25,378 bases of DNA from Trichinella spiralis (taxonomy: Eukaryota > Nematoda > Enoplea > Trichinellida > Trichinellidae). The stretch covers positions 12,867,994 through 12,893,371 of the forward strand of contig CM012954.1 of assembly GCA_000181795.3 (NCBI GenBank). The letters run 5' to 3'. The translations under genes and the position numbers were made by a program. The notes under the pieces are model-generated. The model was not told the origin of the DNA, made no database searches, and saw only the letters and a program-made list of their open reading frames with translations. This document shows, piece by piece, positions 1 to 11,047 of the stretch (position 1 is its first letter; each line of letters begins with the position of its first letter).

Positions 1-258
1 AAACATTTAACTGGTTTTTTTTGGGGAGATTTAGAGGAAATTAGAAACCGCAGGTCTTTTGTTCGCGTTTCATCCAGCAACCTGGGAAGCATTAAACGTG
101 AGAATATAAAACAGGTATTCTTCTTGGCCCAGGTAGAATTCATAACCGTTGGAGTTGAACTGACTTGTGGCCTCTATGAATTAGTCAATTTTTGGTCTTT
201 CTTTCGATTTAATCACCAAGTCTGGAATCTAGAATTAAGTTCAGTAACTTTAATATGA
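1..258 (+). other. Open reading frame entering from the left edge, unidentified
   Basis: Frame 1 is open from the first base to a TGA at 256-258, 85 codons with no start in the window. The translation begins KHLTGFFWGDLEEIRNR and later reads VGVELTCGLYELVNFW. The block is less A+T-rich than what follows. A second frame starts at the ATG at 255 and stays open to 392 (45 residues, beginning MNITLKVGKERLQLHFEVH). A GTATTC at 115 could be a splice donor, but the match is weak. Two minus-strand frames across the same block are also largely open, so openness alone does not settle the strand. I do not recognise a family. It could be the end of a plus-strand gene lying to the left or a decayed sequence. 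Confidence 0.22.
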
Positions 259-392
259 ATATCACCCTCAAGGTGGGGAAAGAGCGTCTTCAACTACATT
301 TCGAAGTTCACACATTAGAAATTAATTTTGACTGGATTCATGGGAACATCCAAGTGGTAGAAGTAAATCATACAAAGAATTTGAACATATAA

Positions 393-1983
393 TTTCAACT
401 AGGCCCTATTATTAATATCATGGTTCCTGTCGAATGTTTTTTCAGGGAATGTAATTAAGTGAAAAAAAAGATTAAAAGCAGAATACGAAATTCAATATTT
501 AAAAAAAAAACATAAAAGAAATCAAAGAGGCATTTTGACAGAAAACGTGTTGAATGAAAAAAGTCCAAATACACCATAAAATTTCACGAAATAAAGAATT
601 CAAGACGATCAGATTCCACATTAACAAGAACGTAATGTAATGCAAATATGTTATCATATGGATGGATCATGATGGAAATTAAATTCAATAATTTCCAATT
701 GAATGAACCAGATGCTTCATAAACAGTGAAAGCGCATTTAAAATTATCCCTTTGATTTAAAAAAATTGCTCAAATATGAGAATTCTTAAATTATGCTTGC
801 AAAAGCGCGTTACAGCTTTTATCTTCACTTCATTGGTATTTCCTTAATTGGGTACCACCCCACAACGTACTTGTTGAATCGGAGCACCAAAAATGAGAAA
901 ATTACCCGGCTTGGTAGGGAGTTTTCTATATTAGCGAGAGAATGTTTATACAGTAATCGCCTGGTCATAATTAAGATATCTTTATGTTATGTATAGAAAA
1001 TCGCTTCTGGATTTGAAAGGGCACAAAATGCTTTCAGTAGAATACTATCGACATCATCGTTCATTTTCAAATTATCATAAAGTTACTTTGTTGACCTGGA
1101 AATGCACATTTGTTTGCCTGGCGTAAATTGAGGCATTGAGCTAGCATGGCATTTGAAGTTTATCATGGATGATTCGAACATCTGTAAACATATCAGTGGT
1201 AGGATAGCTGACTTTGGCTAAATCAGCTTCTTGAACTTTGATTTTTCACTTTCATAGAAAATTTGGATTGAAATGAAAAACTAAACATGCATAACGTACG
1301 CCATAACTAATAAGCTGACAAAATGGAATTGCGATGAAAGTAGTTGATATTTTTTGAAAATAATTTTTATAGTTCAAAATCAATAAATGATGATAATGAA
1401 ATTTATGACAATTTCTAGAAATGACTGTTCAAGAAAAAATTGGATGAATTTTACTAGATACACTGAATAAAGAAATTTGTATCTGTTTTCAGGTAATATT
1501 GAACCAGCAGTTTTTAGTAACATGAAACTTATTGTTTGGGACATAATTTTCAATACAGTATTTAATTCAACAAACTTGTTTATATCTCTACATTAAAAGT
1601 GATTCATATGAAGAGCAAAATTTGTTTCCATTTTCAGTGTTGAAATTATTATAATAGTAGTGAAGAAAATCATATGGACTGAAATTGATGGTAAAGTGCA
1701 ATGTCCTTGAATGATTAAATTTTGAATAGAAACTGTTCAAATGTCTGATCGATATGTAATCAGAGCAATTATTACAATAAATACATAGCATAATGATATA
1801 ATGAACAACATATTATTTATACGATTTGCAAAAATTTGTTGTCTTAGAGACAAATTTCAAGAGCTTTTTTCAATCAATCATTTTTCCCTTTCAATTAGAA
1901 AGCAGTCTGTTTGCAATGCTTTGCGACATTGAATTTCATCATCAAATAAACCCAACACTATTCACATTGATAAAATATCTGGA
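393..1983. other. AT-rich stretch without a supported gene
   Basis: Short open stretches occur on both strands but none has a start, splice sites and family resemblance together. Plus strand 793-996 encodes 67 residues. Minus strand about 1250-1150 reads VQEADLAKVSYPTTDMFTDV before a TAG. Plus strand 1826-2029 begins at TTG and overlaps the end of the phosphoglycerate mutase relic on the other strand. I treat all of these as chance or decayed sequence. No transposon ends or terminal repeats were seen. Confidence 0.4.
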
Positions 1984-2886
1984 TCAGCTCTTAGAAAAGA
2001 AAATATCTAAATCGAAAAGTATCCAATAATTATCATCTGAATCAACAATTTTTTTCTCATCATCACCAACCAAATGCATCACTATTTGATTTTCAATCGT
2101 GTCTTTTTTCAAAGGTTGAATATTCGGAAATGCAATACAAAACGTTGCTAACAAATTCAACATGCAACAAATCCACTTCAAATTCACAATTTTCCCATAA
2201 ATAAATATGGTGCTCGATGGTGGATTGATTTCAATTCAAAATGACCACCAGTTTGAGTTATAAAAATCCACGAATATATCTGATGCATTATAATTAAATC
2301 TAATTATTGAATGTGTAGAAAAATTGCTAATAACTAATTGATCGTTAACTTAAAAGTAGATTTTCCTGAAAACCATAGACACATGAACATCTATTCAAAT
2401 TTGTTGTATTTTATTTGATTAGGTTAATAAGTTATATAATAACTTAACACTTAATTTAAGCTCCGTTATTTAAAATTGAAATCAAACCAACTTACAAAAA
2501 TTATTCTCTTCTCTTCATATTGTTGGCACTCATCTGCTCGTTTCTGTGGTTGATGTTCAAAATCACGATGCATCACTTTTTAAAGAAATGAAAATTGCAG
2601 AAACAAAACTGAACATATAAGCCAGCGCTCTGTTGAACACGCCATAGTAGTGTTCATTCACGGCCCACCTTTCGCCTATGATTATTTCCAACGAAGCTCG
2701 AAAGCAAACAAATAACAGTCGGATAAAAATTTGCATAATCTTCGTTTCGACTAAAAATTTAGGACAACGTTCATAGGCCAACTTAATTTCGTCGCTTGTT
2801 TGCGCAGACTGATCAAGAATAAATTGTAAAATTGTACGAAATCTTATATTCCATATAACTGTACTTTGTTTTACAATACTGATCAT
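1984..2886 (-). pseudogene. Relic of a cofactor-dependent phosphoglycerate mutase
   Basis: Read from right to left, successive pieces follow the order of the dPGM/BPGM family. Near 2860 IWN followed by RF matches the family WN..RF stretch. EIKLAYERC is followed by an ETKIM segment where the family has TS..KRAI. ERWAVNEHYYGVFNRA (about 2690-2640) matches the family W-R-L-N-E-R-H-Y-G signature. A short segment beginning DFEH lies near 2560, TTCGTGGATT near 2260 resembles the LRGIV part of the second histidine motif, and MHLVGDDEKK near 2070 matches the C-terminal MQFLGDEE. The catalytic RHG is gone (KQS in its place), the second histidine motif is unreadable, and several frame changes and stops separate the pieces. 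Family introns are not evident, so a decayed retrocopy is one reading; a decayed or very divergent local gene is another. This is an alignment from memory, not a search. Confidence 0.5.
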
Positions 2887-3612
2887 AAACCATTGATGCT
2901 ATTCAATTGAAATAATAAAGTGCAGCATAAGTGTAATCGAAATCAGAAGATGTAAATAAGTAATCTGATAATAATATACACCAAAATTCTCGATTACTGT
3001 CATGGCATCAATTCGTGTTCACAAATATGGAATCATAACTTACCAAAAAGATGTATGTTTCTTTACATATTTACAGTAAACGTGTTCGCTTTTAGTTTTT
3101 TTTCTTCAACGATTGAACGATCCAGATAAACATTTTCTCTTCTGGTTGTTTCTTCCAAGTCATTTTAATGAAAAAATTTCCAAACGACAGAATGTGCTAG
3201 CTGCATGGTAAAGCAAATTGTGCTGACGCACGCTGTGATTGTGATATGATAACAATGACAATAATGATAATGATAATAATAATAAAAGTTCAAGAGTGAA
3301 CAACAATAAAGTACGATTGAAAATTTGCAAGTTGAGAAAAAAATTGAAACAATTCAATATAAATCGATAATGCAGATCATAAAAATGCACGTATAAATGT
3401 GTGATTAAGATTTTCTAGATTAAAATAAATTTCAATCTGAAAATGAAAAAAAAATAAAAACAAAAAGAAAAAACTGAAATCATACCTGCTGATAGTAAAT
3501 TTTCACCAAGCATACTGTAGTAGCAAGAGGCAACAAATTGACAGTGGAATTGCAAAAAATTAAAACAACAACAACAATAATAATAATAATAATAAATGTT
3601 TCAATTGAAAAT
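2887..3612. other. Intergenic, 3' side of LRRC57
   Basis: No supported gene. A minus-strand GTAAGT donor-like site lies at 3038-3043, and a short minus-strand frame near 3160-3090 begins MTWKKQPEEKMFIWIVQSLK, but nothing connects them into a model. A CAA/TAA repeat fills 3564-3595, just beyond the LRRC57 stop. No clear AATAAA for LRRC57 was found close to its stop; the stop region itself contains ATTAAA-like sequence on the minus strand. Confidence 0.4.
3564..3595. repeat. (CAA)n(TAA)n simple repeat
   Basis: Trinucleotide tract of CAA units turning into TAA units, lying in the 3' flank of LRRC57, about 20 bases past its stop codon. On the transcribed strand it would put TTA/TTG repeats in the 3' UTR. 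Confidence 0.9.
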
Positions 3613-4329
3613 TTAATAAATTTTCTTCTTCGTCGCCGTGAAACGGTCCATATAGTTCTGGTAGTTGGGCAAGAGGCAAAATTCTCTCATAGTGAACAAG
3701 TTGCCGTCAACGGCCAACAAACTGATGCTCGAATCTCGCAATATTGGATCCCAAAACGAGCCCAACGGTAGACAGTTCTCCTCGATACGGAGCACTTTCA
3801 ACCTCCTGCACTTGGCCAACTGTTCGGATAGTGTGTTCAACTGATTCTGGTTGAGTATGAGCTCAATGACGTTCAGGTTCGCCACCTCGTCCGGTATACG
3901 GTCAATCTGATTTGCCGACAAGTCCAGCACGTCCAGGTTGGCTAATTCGCACAGGACCGTTGGAAAAACGCTGAAACAGTTGGAACACAGGGTCACTTGG
4001 CGCAACTTTTGCAAATTTCCCACACTGGACGGCAGGGTGGTCAGCAAGTTGGAACCGGCCGACAATTGTTCCAGCTTGACCAGGTTGCCAATTTCATCGG
4101 GCAACAGTTGAAGCCGATTGCCGTCCAAATGCAACTGCTTCAACAGTGAAAATTCGCCAACAAAGCCCGGCAAGTGTGGAATTTTATTATTCGACAAATC
4201 CAACGACCTCAGCCGGGATCGTGATCGCAACGCTTGTGCGGGAATTTCTTTCAAATTGCAATTGGCCAACTGCAGCACGCCGGTCTTCTCAGCGCTTTCA
4301 AGATGATGTTTCACCGCCTTGTTGCCCAT
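3613..4329 (-). CDS. LRRC57: Leucine-rich repeat protein LRRC57
   Basis: A single exon of 238 residues, almost the length of vertebrate LRRC57 (239). It starts MGNKAVKHHLESAEKTGV, matching the family MGNSALRAH.E.A.KTGV start; Gly2 suggests N-myristoylation and membrane attachment. About seven leucine-rich repeats follow (residues about 18-195), with units such as LRSLDLSNNKIPHLPGF and LDVLDLSANQIDRIPDEV. The end, RFTATKKKIY, matches the family C-terminus RFTATKKKFA closely. The cellular role of LRRC57 is not well established; it is thought to act as a binding scaffold. The ATG at 4329 is chosen because it gives the family N-terminus and full length. The gene lies 316 bases downstream of CUL4 on the same strand, so co-transcription is possible. 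Nothing looks broken. Confidence 0.94.
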   Translation of the reverse strand: MGNKAVKHHLESAEKTGVLQLANCNLKEIPAQALRSRSRLRSLDLSNNKIPHLPGFVGEFSLLKQLHLDGNRLQLLPDEIGNLVKLEQLSAGSNLLTTLPSSVGNLQKLRQVTLCSNCFSVFPTVLCELANLDVLDLSANQIDRIPDEVANLNVIELILNQNQLNTLSEQLAKCRRLKVLRIEENCLPLGSFWDPILRDSSISLLAVDGNLFTMREFCLLPNYQNYMDRFTATKKKIY

Positions 4330-4378
4330 GCGTAAAATCGAAAATCGAACAAAATGATGACAAAAATTTCAAAAACCA

Positions 4379-4406
4379 AATCAATCAATCAATCAATCAA
4401 TCAATA
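4379..4406. repeat. (ATCA)n simple repeat in the CUL4-LRRC57 spacer
   Basis: Tandem tetranucleotide, about six copies of TCAA, between the polyadenylation signal of CUL4 and the start of LRRC57. It falls in the presumed 5' leader of LRRC57. Confidence 0.85.
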
Positions 4407-4474
4407 AAACAATGCACAACGGATTTCTTCAGCATCATTCGTACAATATGCAAATAAACGCCAATTAAAAATGT

Positions 4475-4480
4475 TTTATT
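4475..4480 (-). terminator. Polyadenylation signal AATAAA for CUL4
   Basis: Reads AATAAA on the minus strand about 166 bases past the CUL4 stop codon and about 145 bases before the LRRC57 start. It is the only perfect AATAAA hexamer on this strand in the spacer, which makes it the likely 3' end signal of CUL4. Confidence 0.55.
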
Positions 4481-4645
4481 CAAATTTTCAAACAACCATT
4501 CTGTAATTGTATTTTTCTTTTGTAGACGAAGAAGAAGAAGATGATGGTGATGATGAAAAATAAACGAACATACGAACAAGCACGCTACTTTTAAATGTGT
4601 GTTTCCAATGTGCCAAAAGTAAATCAAAAACGCAAAACAGAACGG

Positions 4646-7600
4646 CTACGAGATGTAATTGTAATTGCTTGAATTTTTCACATCACGACTGATAAATCTT
4701 CGTTCAATCAAATTTTCGATACGCTTCTTCACATCGGAAGCCTGCAATACAGCAGCAACAGCAAAAATGTAATCGTGCAATTATAATTGTAATTGCAAAT
4801 TAAATATTTTTGTTTAAACAATAATAATAATAATAAATATTATTCACTTGAACGCTGAATTGCAACTGTCGCACTATTTCCGACATCAATTCTGAATGGC
4901 TGATTGTTTTTCTAGTTTTCAAAATTCGAACAATCGCCGCATCAATGCTAAACACCCTGTTGCTGTTCACCTGTTCGACGGTCATAAAATTTTCTTCGTT
5001 CTGATTAAAAATTTAAAAAATAACTAAATAAATATTTATTTAAAAAAATAAAAGCCAAACCGTTTCTTTGGATTGAATCTGATTGATTTTGATGCGCAAC
5101 ATGGGACTGGTGAAATTTGCGTTAAAAATAAAAGTGTCATTTTCGTTCACATCTTTCCCCTGAAAAAAAATTCTGAAAAATATATGCAAAATAAACAAAC
5201 AAAAACATACTTTTGGCACTTTTTGAATAACGCGAAACTTGCCACATGCTAAAGACTGCAACGTCCGACGGAGTTCCACAGTTTCTGAAATAAGCAAATA
5301 ACCATTCAAAATTTCCAAACATCAAACATTGATTATATAAATTTAAATAAAGGCCAGTAAATAAGCTCAATGGCCAAAAATTTGTTCCAAATGGAAGCAA
5401 TAAAATGTGAAATTTCAAAAAAAATTAAATTATTACAAACCTATATTAGTCTGCTGTTGTATCGATTTGAAAGACAGCTGATCGCTGTCGTTGAACAACA
5501 ACAATACAATGCCTTGGAAAAGCGACACTTGCAACTCTTTTTCCACCTACAAACAAAGAAAAAACACAGAATATATATGGTAAAAAATTGTGGATGTACA
5601 AACAAACAAACAAAGTGCAACGTACGCCAGGTTTAAAACGAGCAGCTACAAGGCACTGACCAACGTAAGATTGCCATGATAATTTTCGACCAGCATGTTT
5701 CTCCATGTAAAAATGTTCAAACTGAGACATGCTCGAAAGTAGTACTTGCGGATATATGATGTCCATTTTCGGGTAGCTAGGCCAGTTGCCGATTGTCAGT
5801 ACGCTGACGTTCATTTCGACGACAGAATTTAAACAATTGGATGCTATTAAATAATTCTGAAATATCAATTATTGTTAGCAGTGAGAAAAAGAAGAATACT
5901 AAATCTCACTTTAAATCCAGAAGCGAATTCTTTGGACGTTTCAAAATCTCTAAACATCACCTCCAATTTGGAAGTAAAATCTGAACCACACTCTACAAAT
6001 GATGTACAATAATCAAGTGAATTCGTTGAACGCACAATTGTATGTCATGCTAATTAATCTGTATACCGCGTTTCAGTTCAGACAAAACTGCCTTTTCGGC
6101 GTCAAACGAAGCACTTTTGCCAAAAAGCAAACGTTTGGCCAAAAATTTTTGATAAAACATCTCAAATAAATCTTTGCCTACAAATATTAAAAGAAAAAAC
6201 AACACCATTTGAAATGCCCTTCACAATGAGCATAATTTTTCCACGCATACCGTCGACGATGCGAAACAAACTTAAAGCCTTTACAGTTTCCTGATCCAAC
6301 TCTTCTTCTGGATATTGTTTTCTTCCAGTGCGCAATTTCATGTCAATAAATTTTGCTAAATTAAATAAAAAACATGCAATTAATATCTTTCTCCATTCTT
6401 TTCTTTTTTTCATTATTAAAATCCCCACAAAAATATACATTTGCATAACCTACCCAAAAGTTCATTCACTTTGGCGGATTTTTTGTTCACAATGGAACTA
6501 AATACCGAACGTGCCGCAAGATCAATACCGGCTGAGTCAGAAAAACAGTACGAAACTACGTTGGATACAAAATCACGGTATTTCAGCAAGCTGCGCAAAG
6601 CTTCACAATCTATCTCATCTCCTTTCAAGAAAGATATAACATTAACCTGAAATGAAAAGAGAAAAATTAAATTATTTTTAAAATTAAATCAGCCATCCCC
6701 ATCCTCATCTTCGTCAGTAAATTAGTTGTTAAATGAGCAGTTTCGTACCGAGATGTAATTGGAAAATCGTAGTTTCAATTCATCGATACTGGCTGGATCG
6801 TAACTAATCAACTGGTAAAGTAATTTCAAATCGTCCAGTTGCGAATTGTACAGCATACAATCAAAGCCTGCAACATGACGAAAGCATTGACGTTTAGAAC
6901 AAATCCACCGTTCGATATTTTTTTAGAAACCTTTGTTCAGGATATCTTCGACGTGAGGGGATATTAAGCCGTCTTCAACCACTGATATCAGAGATTTTCC
7001 GCTGTTTTTGTCCAAATAAAATTCAGTTCTTTCCGATTCTAGCTTCAGCTGCTTGGTTACATAGGCGAGATAGTGCGGTACCTAGACAAAAGTGGGAAGC
7101 AATTTTAAAACAATTGTTTCCATTTCAACAGCCTTCAAAGAGAAAAACATTACATCATCAACTTCAATACGTCGCATTCCTTCTTCCAAATAAAATGTTT
7201 TCGTCTCTTCGAGCAAACGATCTTCCAAAATTTCATGATAAATCTAAAATAAAAATTTCCAACTCATAAACTAATTTGCATGTTTCGCTTGACAAGGCTT
7301 GTATACATTCAAAGTGGCAAACATGTGAAGCAAATTTCTAATCAATAAATGATCCACATCTTCGCCAGAGCGTTCTTGATGAATTAAAAAAAGCAACGAG
7401 TCGACCAGCTTTGTTTGAATGGAGCTTCTCATGATTGCACAAGACCGAAATATAGTCAATCCCATTTCCCTAAAAAATTACTTCCAATACAAACAAATAA
7501 AAAATAAAAGTACATTTAATTTTTCACCAAATAGACATCATTGGCATTTCTTGAAGAGCAGCAGACCGATCAAGTTGTGAAAAAATTAGCCTTATAGATT

Positions 7601-8514
7601 TCTAAATGAAAAAAAAGAAAAAATGTAATTTTCAAGCACCTTCAAAATCAAACAGCACCTAACCGACTACAACTCAACACTTTTATTGTAAAAATTTCTT
7701 TTAATTGGCACTCCTTTAGAAAATTAAAAATGTAATACAAGTATTTGTTATAAACAAAATATTTTTTCTAATAATTTCCAACACTACCATGCATCAAAAA
7801 GCAGCCACGAAAACATGCTCAGACAAAATATTAATAACAACATTTTAAAGAATAATGCCATTATAAGATAATATTATTTCAAAACTGCACTACTACTTGA
7901 AAAAACATACCATTTGACTACAATGTTCTTGCCAAATTTTCATGACCAATTTTGAAAAGCTCAACGCATCCAAGTTGCCTTCCATAAGAACCGCCGATCT
8001 CTTTGAAACGCACTCTTCACAAAAAGTGAACAATTTCTCATAGAGCCATTTACTTTTACCAATAAAACGCACTATTTCGTCAACAGTCTACAATTGTTTT
8101 ATTCTACATTCTGTTGCAGAATTAATTCAAAATGAAAATACAAACACTAAAAAGATCTTCGGTCGAATTTTTGTAAGACTTTTGCATCAAAATAGCCCAC
8201 ACTGGCTCTTCTAATTTTTTCCACTTACATTCCAACTGTTCTTCCATTAAGCATATTGACTGATTCGCTAAAAAGCAAAAGATCAAACAGTCAGTTACCA
8301 GAAAAAAACAACCATATATATATATAAAACTGTTTAGCCATTTACAGCAATCTGATTGAAAAGTCAGAGGTATATTGCCAGGTTGATGATGTCGCACATT
8401 ATCTGTCCATCTCACCGTTTCAGAGCGATTGGGTGGAGTGAGAAATTTACTTTGTTTAGCACTACGTGAACCATCAGAACGTCTTTCGCGGTTAATTGAA
8501 ATTAAGCTGGACAT
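4646..8514 (-). CDS. CUL4: Cullin-4, scaffold of CRL4 ubiquitin ligases
   Basis: Eighteen exons give 771 residues (human CUL4A has 759). Exons, 5' to 3': 8346-8514, 8146-8267, 7911-8087, 7528-7601, 7307-7469, 7154-7243, 6931-7081, 6749-6867, 6454-6646, 6251-6355, 6067-6177, 5910-5992, 5626-5856, 5441-5546, 5211-5284, 5061-5159, 4848-5000, 4646-4741. All junctions keep frame and use GT-AG. Cullin repeats occupy the N-terminal half; the cullin homology domain includes [30 protein letters not shown] and [12 protein letters not shown]. The C-terminal winged helix holds [17 protein letters not shown], with the NEDD8 acceptor lysine at about residue 717, and ends NYNYIS. CUL4 is preferred over CUL1 or CUL3 because of [15 protein letters not shown] and the ending. 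The protein bridges DDB1 substrate receptors and the RING protein RBX1 in the nucleus and cytoplasm. The start at 8514 lies 7 bases after a 3' splice site. Exon 2 uses a GTTTGT donor, the weakest site in the model. Confidence 0.95.
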
Positions 8515-8521
8515 CTTCAAA

Positions 8522-8524
8522 CTG
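8522..8524 (-). promoter_or_regulatory. 3' splice site 7 bases before the CUL4 start codon
   Basis: The minus strand reads TAGTATTTCAG directly before TTTGAAG and the ATG at 8514. It is a strong acceptor, so the mature leader has only 7 bases after the splice. It could receive a trans-spliced leader or the upstream leader exon at 8834-8878. This site decides the start: the same frame upstream offers no ATG. Confidence 0.6.
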
Positions 8525-8833
8525 AAATACTAATTAGGGCTGCTTCAAAATCTACAAACACAAGCACAAACAAGAAAAAACAATTAATAATATTAAGATA
8601 CTGTTGAGAACTGAAGAATATAAATTAAAAACAAAATATATGATAAAATAAAAATTTTAAGAACAATTCAAGCAAATAAAATTAGCAAGAATTTCAAAAT
8701 GACGAACAATTGAAAATGCATGCAAGCAAGGAGACAAGTAATTCATCGATAGGAGCTGAAATTTGAACAAAACTAGGATAAATTTTCTTCAGATTTAACC
8801 GGACATAAATAACAGAAGTTCATTTTCACTTAC

Positions 8834-8878
8834 CGCTGATAACTTCAGTATATCACCCAAATGAATTCCAGAAACTAC
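8834..8878 (-). other. Possible non-coding leader exon of CUL4
   Basis: The minus strand shows an acceptor TTCTGTAG before 8878 and a consensus donor GTAAGTG after 8834, bounding 45 bases. The stretch is open in one frame (reading VVSGIHLGDILKLSA), but joining it to the acceptor at 8521 meets a stop in that frame before the CUL4 frame is reached. It is therefore more likely part of the 5' UTR than coding. Confidence 0.35.
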
Positions 8879-9548
8879 CTACAGAAGCTACAGTAATAAA
8901 TAAAAATCAGTAAGCATTATTTGTGATTGAATTTGAAGTTCAAAATATTTTTAAAATGAAATTTTCAAAATAAATTAAAAATAAATTGACAAAAAATAAA
9001 AATATATCACCATAAAATGTTTTAATATAATTATTAATTAGCATTTCAGAAATGCAATGATAGGTACAGTATGAAATAATTAGGTTTTATTTTAAGTATT
9101 GAGAGAGAAGAATGCAGTTTTCCCCGTATTCTTCATTCATTGTTCACAGCAAAAATTATATACACTGAATTTAATTAAAAATAATATTTTTATGTGTTAT
9201 TTTTATAATTAATAATATTTATTTATAATCTGTATTGCTGTAATAAGTTTGTCATTTGTTTCGTCATCAATGAATGCATTAATTCGACAACTGATTGTTT
9301 TACTGATCATTTATTTATTTATTTATTTATTTAATTTCATCTGTGAATTTACCACATTTTTGCGTATGACTGTAGATTTTTATCTGTAGATGTTCAAGCT
9401 GTCTTAGTACAGTTGTAATTTCTGAAATTCAAAATCAACAAACAATCACTCTACCCCAAATGCAATTCTGAAACGAAAACAATTTTTGAAATATAAAATA
9501 CAAGATGTGATTTTTCACTGTTAAACAAAAATATCAAAGTGTTAAAAT
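8879..9548. other. Intergenic stretch between NDUFV2 and CUL4
   Basis: AT-rich, with no supported gene. It should contain the CUL4 promoter if that gene has its own. An ATTT tetranucleotide repeat lies at about 9308-9333. No palindromes or conserved motifs were recognised. Confidence 0.4.
9308..9333. repeat. (ATTT)n simple repeat
   Basis: About six tandem copies of TTTA in the CUL4 upstream region. Confidence 0.85.
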
Positions 9549-9744
9549 TTACCCTGCTTTTTTATAAAAATAGTTTGCCAGAATAACATAAGTTTCCATC
9601 GGAATTATTAATGTATTTTTCTTCTCACCGCTATCACCAAATTTACCTATAAAAAACTGTTTAAAATAAAAAATATTATACTAATCAAAAACAACCAACA
9701 AACAAAAATACCTATTACAAGTTTTTTATTTAGTACCCCTACCT
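9549..9744 (-). other. Possible two-exon coding fragment downstream of NDUFV2
   Basis: Minus-strand 9712-9744 (reading EVGVLNKKLVI) could be spliced through a GTATTT donor and a TTTTTTATAG acceptor to 9549-9646 (GKFGDSGEKKNTLI, then IPMETYVILANYFYKKAG and a stop), and the frame is kept. No start codon was found, and the first piece overlaps the AATAAA that best serves NDUFV2. I recognise no family. It may be a real tiny gene, a decayed one, or chance. Confidence 0.2.
9725..9730 (-). terminator. Polyadenylation signal AATAAA for NDUFV2
   Basis: Reads AATAAA on the minus strand about 130 bases past the NDUFV2 stop codon, the first such hexamer downstream. Confidence 0.5.
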
Positions 9745-9858
9745 CTGCCGTTGCATTTGCATAAATTTGAAAATTTCAAAACAGTGCATTAGAGAGAAAT
9801 TGGACAAAATACAAAATCATTACTGCAAAATTTGCAAAAATGTGCAAAGCATAAAAGT

Positions 9859-10804
<946 letters not shown>

Positions 10805-10807
10805 CTG
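10805..10807 (-). promoter_or_regulatory. 3' splice site abutting the NDUFV2 start codon
   Basis: The minus strand reads ATTTTTGAACCTCGAACAG directly against the ATG at 10804. The pyrimidine tract (TTTATTTATTTATTTTTG) is set slightly back. An acceptor at zero distance from the start is a usual arrangement for trans-spliced genes, above all for downstream genes of operons. Without transcripts it remains a candidate. Confidence 0.4.
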
Positions 10808-10950
10808 TTCGAGGTTCAAAAATAAATAAATAAATAAGCACAATAAATATGGACGTTATTGCAGCGAATGAAATACGCATTTCACAATATAATATACAAC
10901 AATTTTGCAAACGCTCTCGCATTCGTATGCTGAAATGATGTGCAGATAGA

Positions 10951-10956
10951 TTTATT
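10951..10956 (-). terminator. Polyadenylation signal AATAAA for SMO
   Basis: AATAAA on the minus strand, about 92 bases past the SMO stop codon and about 147 bases before the NDUFV2 start, inside the short spacer. Confidence 0.6.
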
Positions 10957-11047
10957 TACATATATATAACAAATGATATTTAAAAAAATAACTACTGCTT
11001 ATTGTTCTTCTTTAAAAGTAAGAAGAAGAAAATGGTAACCAATGAAT

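Noticed and set aside
1984-2187. Small secreted protein starting MLNLLATFCIAF
   Set aside because: The hydrophobic start looks like a signal peptide, but the segment aligns better with the C-terminal part of the phosphoglycerate mutase relic (LNL near the start and MHLVGDDE further on), which explains it without a new gene.
4146-4457. Plus-strand frame of 103 codons
   Set aside because: It lies opposite LRRC57 and its upstream spacer, where the minus strand has a full-length family match. It is a shadow.
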